64,000 bases of DNA from Pyrenophora tritici-repentis (Eukaryota > Ascomycota > Dothideomycetes > Pleosporales > Pleosporaceae). Shown here in pieces: positions 58,377 to 64,000 of the stretch. Every line of letters begins with the position of its first letter. Position 1 is the stretch's first letter. Made by a program: the position numbers and the translations under genes. The stretch spans positions 2,294,001 through 2,358,000 of the forward strand of contig NC_089394.1 of assembly GCF_003171515.1 (NCBI RefSeq), read 5' to 3'. A model generated the notes under the pieces. That model had not been told where the DNA came from. It saw only the letters and a program-made list of their open reading frames with translations, and did not search any database.

Positions 58377-59144
58377 CTTGACTGCGGCGTCTCGACGGCG
58401 TGTGGAAGCTGCAACGTTAGTAGATTGTCGGTCGTGAAGTTCGCGATTTCGAATCTGATGTTTTCGCAGTTCTAAGCGAATGGTGGGCGCGCTAACTCGT
58501 TTTGTGGGTCACATGACCGTTGCATTCAACACCAATTTCGCGTCGCGTACTTGCGGCAGACTACTCCACTGGCGCACAGATTGTGTATTTTCATATTAGA
58601 CATGCTTTGGAAATCTCTATCGTGTGTGCATGCTGTATTATGAACATCAGCTACAACTCACATGATGCGACTCAACACGTGCTGTGTGGCCATCAAGTGG
58701 GCAACGATATCGACGAGTGCATGACAACCGGTAGCACTTCGCAATCCTCTAATGATTATATGGGGTGGTATTTACATTGTGCAGCTGCGTATATATTCAC
58801 ATGTCTGTATGTAACGATGAGCACTTTGAAACTTCCGCTATCTTGTGGGGATAGATCATTCAACAGGGAACATTCATCACATTTGCAAAAACAAACTCAG
58901 GTAAAACGTATTCAAGTCGATTGGATGGGATATCGTAAACAGGTAATGGAAACACATATCTCGGATCCGTTTCAGGTCTGCTCGTCCCCAGCGTATAGCA
59001 TTGAAAAGAGCTCCTTCTTAGAGCATGATTGCCCAAATCGCAAAGCCACCAACGCCGAAACCATGCTCGCCTCCAAGTCATGGACATATGCTGCATTTTG
59101 ATAACACAAAGAATAAAGAAAAGTAATGAAAAATGAAAACCACT
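58377..59144. other. RPS6 upstream region and calcipressin 3' flank
   Basis: Contains the promoter of RPS6 and the 3' flank of the calcipressin gene. A long frame at 58520-59101 was judged spurious (see rejected items). Nothing else recognised. Confidence 0.55.
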
Positions 59145-59992
59145 CTAGTGCATGAGCTCGACAGGTGGTCGTGCAGTGCTGATGGGTATGCCCTGTGCTT
59201 TTTGTGACGCAATCGGTCCCTCCAAGCCCTCCATCGCATCAACTGGTGTCAACGGCTCGGGAGTCTCTGTTGTGTCATCGACAGAGATGACCGGAAGGTT
59301 CGGAGAGTCACCATGGTCTTCGGGGTGGTAGACGACAGTGATACTGCCGGTTCGCCTCCTGGTAATCATGTTGCCTCCGTGGTCGACTTCAGGTGACACT
59401 GCCTCGTGGTTGGCATGTAGCTTCGCGAGCGCCGCTGCGAGATCCTCTGGGTGCACAATTTTGTTTGGCGCATCTTCCTCCTTCACTTCCCAACCCATGG
59501 GTGGCGATGGCGGTGGCGAAATGAAGAATAGTCGGTCTGACTTGGGGAGTGCGAGATGCTGGTCTGAAGGGTTCATGGGCGTGTTCACGCCAAAGTATAC
59601 GCGGATGCGGAAGCCCATGAGCTGTGAACCGTCAAGCGCCTGTCGTACTTGTACTGCAGATTCGACATCGAAGAAAGATACCACTAGGCGCCGGAATGAC
59701 TTGAGAGGCGCCCATGTGTGTACTTTGGCATGTTGATCTATTGTCTCGCGAATCTCGGTGAGGGTTGAAAGTTGGAAGATCTCGGGGGCGAGGAGGTTCT
59801 ATATGGTGTTAAATTTTTTTTCCGGGTCAAGTCGCATAAGAAACTTACTGTGATGATGAGAGTGTTTGACGGGGGCGATGGCTCGATCAGCGGTGGTAGA
59901 CTGGAAAGGTCGAGAGAAAGTGGCGATCGGCTTCCAGAAGATGCCCGAGAGCGCAGCGGCGATGGTAGAGTAGCTTGCATGTTTGCGATCAT
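59145..59992 (-). CDS. RCN1: Calcipressin (RCAN/Rcn1), calcineurin regulator
   Basis: Two exons read right to left, 59992-59849 and 59798-59145, total 798 nt, 265 aa. The 50-nt intron has GTAAGT and TAG. The N-terminal third carries an RRM-like fold (SNTLIIT ... SFRRLVVSFFDVESAVQVRQAL ... GFRIRVYFG). It is followed by the family signature ISPPPSPP with preceding DRLFF, and then PPMGWEVKEED. Downstream are TGSITVVYHPE and PVISVD, which resembles a calcineurin-docking PxIxIT site. Calcipressins bind and tune the Ca2+/calmodulin phosphatase calcineurin; the Ser in SPPxSPP is the regulatory phosphosite. Length is typical for filamentous fungi. A TATA-like element lies about 90 bases upstream. Confidence 0.92.
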
Positions 59993-61324
59993 AATGTTGA
60001 AGCGCGAAGATGTTCAGAGTATGCAGTATGTGTGAGTAGCTGTGGTGAATGGATGAGGAATACGTGACAGCAGCAGTCTTATATCAAAGCTGGCCCTGGT
60101 GGGCCGGATTGGTGGTGGTGCCAACTTCCGCAACTATGCTCCGCCTCAATCCGCCAAGCCTAGAATTCACCGTCACATCGCCGCGTCAATGTCCCATGTT
60201 CTGCTTCTTTGGCGCGATTACTGGGCATGACTGCACTGCCCCGCGATCCGCTGTTCAACGCACTGAGCCGTTAGGGGCCTTCGGCCTTCGGCGACGCGTC
60301 AATGATGGCTTCTAACTGACCATGTCACAGCGCGCAGAGAAAAGGAGTGAGTCTCAGCCTCACAAATACACATTCGCCCTCTACTCAGCCCCAGAAAACG
60401 GAAGAAACATCGATACGTGTCTTTTGGGTTCCACAAAAGATTGTTTACCAACAATCGAGCCTTGGAAGGAGCCGACCTACTGCTAGTGTCCGGCTTACCC
60501 ACATCGGGGACATGCGACCTGCACATGCTACTCCCACTCCCATACTTCAGAAAATACCAAGCCCATCAGTCTGTCCGACTGGGCGTGTAACAGATTACCT
60601 CTCGGCAGCGCACTCGTTCATCCTCCATCTCACATTGTGTCCTCAGTCCCGAGGTGGTATCACACGGCAGGAAACTGTCAGCAGACAATATATTGTATCT
60701 GATATCTTAGTTTCATCAGCAAATCCACGTAATGCTTGAAGGGTGGGCTGCCGGCAAGTAATGTCTCAAGTATGCCACTGCACGGATGAGTAGTAGTCAC
60801 ACGGCTGTCGCGCAACTGTTTCGAGGGCTGCCTCGTAGCAAAGCATTCCAATATGTATACTTTGATGTATATATCTGTCACGTTTAGGGCATTGCAAATC
60901 TGAGATTGATTCCATTCGTTCCAAATCCATCTGCCAATTAATCTATTCGGGATCCATATGCTATCTAGTGGCTCATCGCAGTCCGCGAGCGACCATTAAA
61001 GTATTATATTACAAAAAGACTGTGAACAGCCGGATTGCCACTTGTATGGTCTTCCGGACGCAGCGTCGCTAGCATCTCAATCACCCGAAAGATGTGGCGT
61101 GCATGTGGCGCATACCTGCTCAGCCGCAACGGGCTTAGGCCTCTCACGGACCCAGACTCACCTCAAAGAATCTCGATACAGGAACACGTCCCTAGCCCAC
61201 ACCACCCCACGCGCACCAACACAAGCATTTCTCTCTCCGCCTTCCAACCCAGTCGCCTCCCCGAATCGTCTCTGCCTGAAGCTCCACACCTGCTGCGCCC
61301 TCATAAATCCAGAACACCGACGCG
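59993..61324. other. Divergent spacer, calcipressin and RPB3
   Basis: About 1.3 kb head-to-head spacer holding the promoters of both genes. No gene recognised; short frames have no domain. The part before RPB3 (61190-61320) is CT/CA-rich. Confidence 0.5.
60078..60085 (-). promoter_or_regulatory. TATA-like element of the calcipressin gene
   Basis: The minus strand reads GATATAAG about 86-93 bases upstream of the ATG at 59992. A GTCACGTA word (CRE-like half site) lies just downstream of it at about 60062-60069. Assigned by motif and distance only. Confidence 0.35.
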
Positions 61325-62438
61325 ATGGACTACAACCCAGAAGGCGACTCGATAAACGTGCGCTTCCTCGAGGTACACAGCCCGTTCTGTCTGCTGCTAG
61401 GCTTTTCGAGCTAACACGGTCACCTAGGCGAACAGCCAACGCGCCAGTTTTATCGTCCAGAACTTCAACCTAGAGACCGCGAACTCGCTCCGGCGTGTAA
61501 TGCTCTCGGAGATCCCCACGCTCGCCATCGATGTCGTGGAGGTGCTCGACAACACCTCAGTTCTTGCTGATGAGTTCGTCTGCCATCGTCTCGGTCTCGT
61601 GCCCTTGTCTTCAAAGGGCGTCGATGACCTTATATACTCGCGCGACTGTGATTGCGAAGGCTACTGCGACAACTGCGCCGTCGTACTCTCATTGAACGCA
61701 AAGTGTACGGGTAGCGAGATTATGAAGGTGTATGCGCGAGATTTGGTTATTGAGTCCCGGACGCCGAATGACGAGGTCGGGAAGCCTGTCATTACAGATT
61801 CAGAAGGGACGGGCAGCTGCATCGTGAAGCTGAGGAGAGGCCAAGCCATCAACATGAGGTGTATCGCAAAGAAGGGAATCGCAAAGGAACATGCAAAATG
61901 GGCGCCCAGTGCGGCGATCGGATTTGAATACGATCCAGCCAACAAACTGCACCACTTGGACTACTGGCACGAAGAGGACCCAGAGAAGGAGTGGTACGTT
62001 AGAATCTAAACTCTTGGCTTAGCACAGTCTCGCTAACAAACTTACAGGCCCAAAGACGAAGCCCGCATAAACCTTGACGGCGGTCCCGAAAACCCAGACG
62101 AACGATTCGATTTCGATGCTGTGCCCACGCGTTTCTTCTACGACGTTGAAACCGTCGGCGGTATTGACCCCGATCAGATCGTCACGAAAGGAATACATCG
62201 TCTACAGCTGAAACTCGCCGAAATTGTTCAAGGGCTCAACGGAGGCATCGCAGGCCCGGATGACTTTGGTGGTGCACAGAGTCCTACAATGAATGGTGCA
62301 GGATATGGCGGTGAAGCCGGGGGCTATACGCCTGTTGGTGGACCGGGAGGCTATGGCGGGGGGAGTGCGTGGGGTGGCCCGCAGCAAGGGGCAGCTACGC
62401 CGTATGGTGCTACACCTTACGGGGGGCAGAGTTGGTAG
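61325..62438 (+). CDS. RPB3: RNA polymerase II subunit RPB3
   Basis: Three exons, 61325-61372, 61428-61993 and 62048-62438, total 1005 nt, 334 aa. Introns are 55 and 54 nt with CTAAC branch words. The alpha-like core reads NFNLETANSLRRVMLSEIPT (the alpha motif), AIDVVEVLDNTSVL, DEFVCHRLGLVPL. The Rpb3 zinc site CDCxxxCxxC sits near residues 89-98 (DCDCEGYCDNC). Further on are LRRGQAI, RCIAKKGIAKEHAKWAP (conserved Rpb3/Rpb11-interface loop) and RFFYDVETVGGI. The C-terminal 80 residues are Gly/Tyr/Pro-rich. RPB3 pairs with RPB11 to seed Pol II assembly in the nucleus. All diagnostic motifs are intact. Confidence 0.96.
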
Positions 62439-63007
62439 ATGGGGTATAGATTTGGATGAAGAAGAGTGGAAGGCGTACAATAACGGCATAGACCGGCGTT
62501 TTAAAATGGGATGGACATCATGAAATTGCGGTAGCAATTCTTCCAGATTAGTCACACGAATCTTTCAACGAATCAAGTTTTTTTGAGCAAAGGAAAGAGG
62601 AAGGAGTGAGAGAGAGAGAGAGAGAGAGAGCGCAAGAATGCAACTGTGTAAACCTCAAAGCAAATACAACTGGTACATTTGCCTATCACTCAACTCTCAC
62701 AATCCCAACTCTCTCTGTAGTCCTCTTCATCCTCTCCCCATCTACCACCGCCCTATACAACCCATCATACTCCTCCATATCCCTCCATACTCCTCATCTT
62801 ACTGTGCGGAAACACACCATATCTCTTCTTTCACCCTCCTCCCTATCAACATCGCCATCTGCTTCGAATGTGTATACCCCGACCTCGATTTTAGATACAT
62901 CCTATCTCTATACTTAAGATCCCATACGTCGACCAGTACCCGTAGATCTAAGTGTGCGTCTTCCATAAACACTGTGTGTTCGAAAACTAAGAATACTATT
63001 TTGGATG
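62439..63007. other. RPB3 3' flank, CT/CA-rich
   Basis: No gene recognised. Long CT/CA-rich stretches (62690-62930) create overlapping low-complexity frames. Contains the GA run noted separately. Confidence 0.5.
62608..62630 (+). repeat. (GA)n microsatellite
   Basis: Twenty-three bases of uninterrupted GA dinucleotide 170 bases after the RPB3 stop. Confidence 0.95.
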
Positions 63008-63051
63008 GTAGACTATAGCGTACAGCGAGGTAGACTATAGCGTACAGTGAG
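63008..63051 (+). repeat. 22-nt tandem repeat, two copies
   Basis: Units 63008-63029 and 63030-63051, each starting GTAGACTATAGCGTACAG, with one C/T difference and a 7-nt partial third copy. Noncoding. Confidence 0.9.
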
Positions 63052-63252
63052 GTAGACAGTATTACAGATTTTCAAAATAAACGTGTCGTAAGAGGGTGTT
63101 GAAGTCGCGGGCTTGTCACGGGGATAGGCTGGCAGAGAGGATAGATGCACGTAATCGGTATATTCACTACGTATCGCTGACAGTACAGGGCCGGGTTATA
63201 GACAGGACGTAGCTCAAGGAGCTACTATCAGACAGCTCTCGCAGGTTTTGTC

Positions 63253-63376
63253 TACAAACGCTAGGTACGCTACGAAGGAGCTCGTTTTTATTGAGTCAAC
63301 ACCCCTAGGCCAAATTTGGTGTAGCGCGAGGACTCAATAAAAACGAGCTCCTTCGTAGTCGCACCTAGGGTTTGTG
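63253..63376. repeat. Inverted repeat with perfect 28-nt arms
   Basis: Arms 63270-63297 and 63331-63358 are perfect reverse complements (outer end CTACGAAGGAGCTC). They are separated by a 33-nt spacer. Similarity continues outwards imperfectly to about 63253 and 63376 (ACAAACGCTAGGT against ACAAACCCTAGGT). This resembles a small fold-back or MITE-like element or the joined ends of a decayed transposon. Confidence 0.9.
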
Positions 63377-63681
63377 CGGCCAATCCTCGCCTATCAGGTC
63401 TTGGCGCGTCTCTATTAGCCAGCGCCGTGACAATACAACTTTAATAACACTAGCTTTATGATAGGCGTTGCAGCTACGTCTAAGGTCGTCACTGTGAGGG
63501 ATCGATCAAGAGTGTGGAGAAAGATTGGATTTGACAAAATACAAGCTATCGAGCTATCTACGTTGTGAGCCCGAACTTGTGGTGTGGGCACCAAGGCGCT
63601 AGTCCGATAAGATAAGGATCTTATCGATATGGGGGCCATAGGCCGAGTCTATGGATCCGTAACAGTTAACCATCTTATCTA

Positions 63682-63824
63682 CGCTGGCAAATGGGTCGGG
63701 GTGTGGTTGGGGTTGGGTTAGAAATTTTGCGACCCCAACCCAACCCCAACCCATTTGTCAGCGCCAAGCTTAGGGTTGGGTTGGGGTTGGGTTGGGGTCG
63801 CACGGACCATGGGTTAGGGTTGGG
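63682..63824. repeat. G-rich fold-back with telomere-like words
   Basis: The left arm from 63682 (CGCTGGCAAATGGG, then GGTTGGGGTTGGG) pairs with the right arm 63732-63763, which ends CCCATTTGTCAGCG. A further G-rich block at 63770-63824 repeats GGGTTGGGGTTGGG and includes TTAGGG words. The C-rich middle can pair with either flank. Several G-runs could form a quadruplex. Confidence 0.8.
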
Positions 63825-64000
63825 TTATAGTAAAAAAATTGCAAGATGTATAATATAGATTTCAATAAAAGAAAAGTTTATATAGTATCACAGTAGATTA
63901 ACACAGTGTAGCATTAACTAGTTTCATTTATAATATACAGAGGCTTCGCCAGCTAGCATTTAAGCACGTGTATCTAGATATATCTTATAATCTAGAGAAA
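63825..64000. other. AT-rich edge
   Basis: A sharp fall in G/C content after the G-rich block, continuing to the window end with no coding frame. It suggests the start of an AT-rich, repeat-derived block. Confidence 0.5.

Noticed and set aside
58520..59101. 193-codon open frame on the plus strand between RPS6 and calcipressin
   Set aside because: It begins at a TTG, not an ATG, has no recognisable domain or intron structure, and lies in the RPS6 promoter and calcipressin 3' flank.
63605..63627. GATAAG palindrome
   Set aside because: A short GATA-type palindrome; too common in AT-rich DNA to call a regulatory site without a nearby gene.
1..64000. tRNA, rRNA, CRISPR array or secondary-metabolite cluster
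   Set aside because: Read for tRNA B-box-like GGTTCGAA words, rRNA-like blocks, regular spacer arrays and PKS/NRPS motifs; none was found by eye. A tRNAscan and antiSMASH run would settle it.

Overview
This is a nuclear window from a filamentous ascomycete. Genes have short introns (46-60 nt is typical) with GTATGT/GTAAGT-type donors, CTAAC/CTAAT-like branch sites and TAG/CAG acceptors. They sit on both strands without operons, and fungal-specific families are present (EF-3, HET, FlbC-like C2H2 factor, Mus7/Mms22). The mix of HET genes, cysteine-rich secreted proteins, sugar-porter relics and an AT-rich edge is what one expects of a pleosporalean Dothideomycete. That placement is an inference; no marker gene was compared.

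Layout. 1-8 kb: a secreted PQQ-like beta-propeller protein, a small gene broken by one in-frame TGA, a sugar/polyol MFS transporter, and a four-exon, cysteine-rich secreted protein with three related Cys modules. 8.8-12.3 kb: translation elongation factor EF-3. 12.9-14.5 kb: a decayed sugar porter. 14.5-33.4 kb: about 19 kb with only one convincing gene, a FlbC-like C2H2 regulator at 25.3-26.6 kb. It is flanked by about 8.5 kb and 6.8 kb of sequence without recognisable genes, the right flank ending in a set of 33-nt repeats. 33.4-35.4 kb: a HET-domain gene carrying a nonsense codon and a frameshift. 36.2-62.4 kb: a compact housekeeping block with a CREG-like protein, RPS30, an FMP46-like thioredoxin-fold protein, an RRM protein, Mus7/Mms22, a small N-terminally hydrophobic protein, RabGGTase alpha (BET4), a Cdc20/Cdh1-family APC/C activator, RPS6, calcipressin and RPB3. 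62.4-64 kb: a repeat-rich edge with a (GA) run, a 22-nt tandem repeat, a 28-nt perfect inverted repeat, a G-rich fold-back with telomere-like words, and AT-rich sequence.

The genes do not form one pathway. The left third looks accessory (secretion, sugar uptake, decayed genes). The right half is core machinery: translation, transcription, DNA repair, Rab prenylation, cell cycle and calcineurin control. No biosynthetic cluster, CRISPR array, rRNA or tRNA gene was seen. Exon coordinates were worked out by hand from splice signals and checked for reading-frame closure. No database or transcript evidence was available, so family names rest on recognised motifs.
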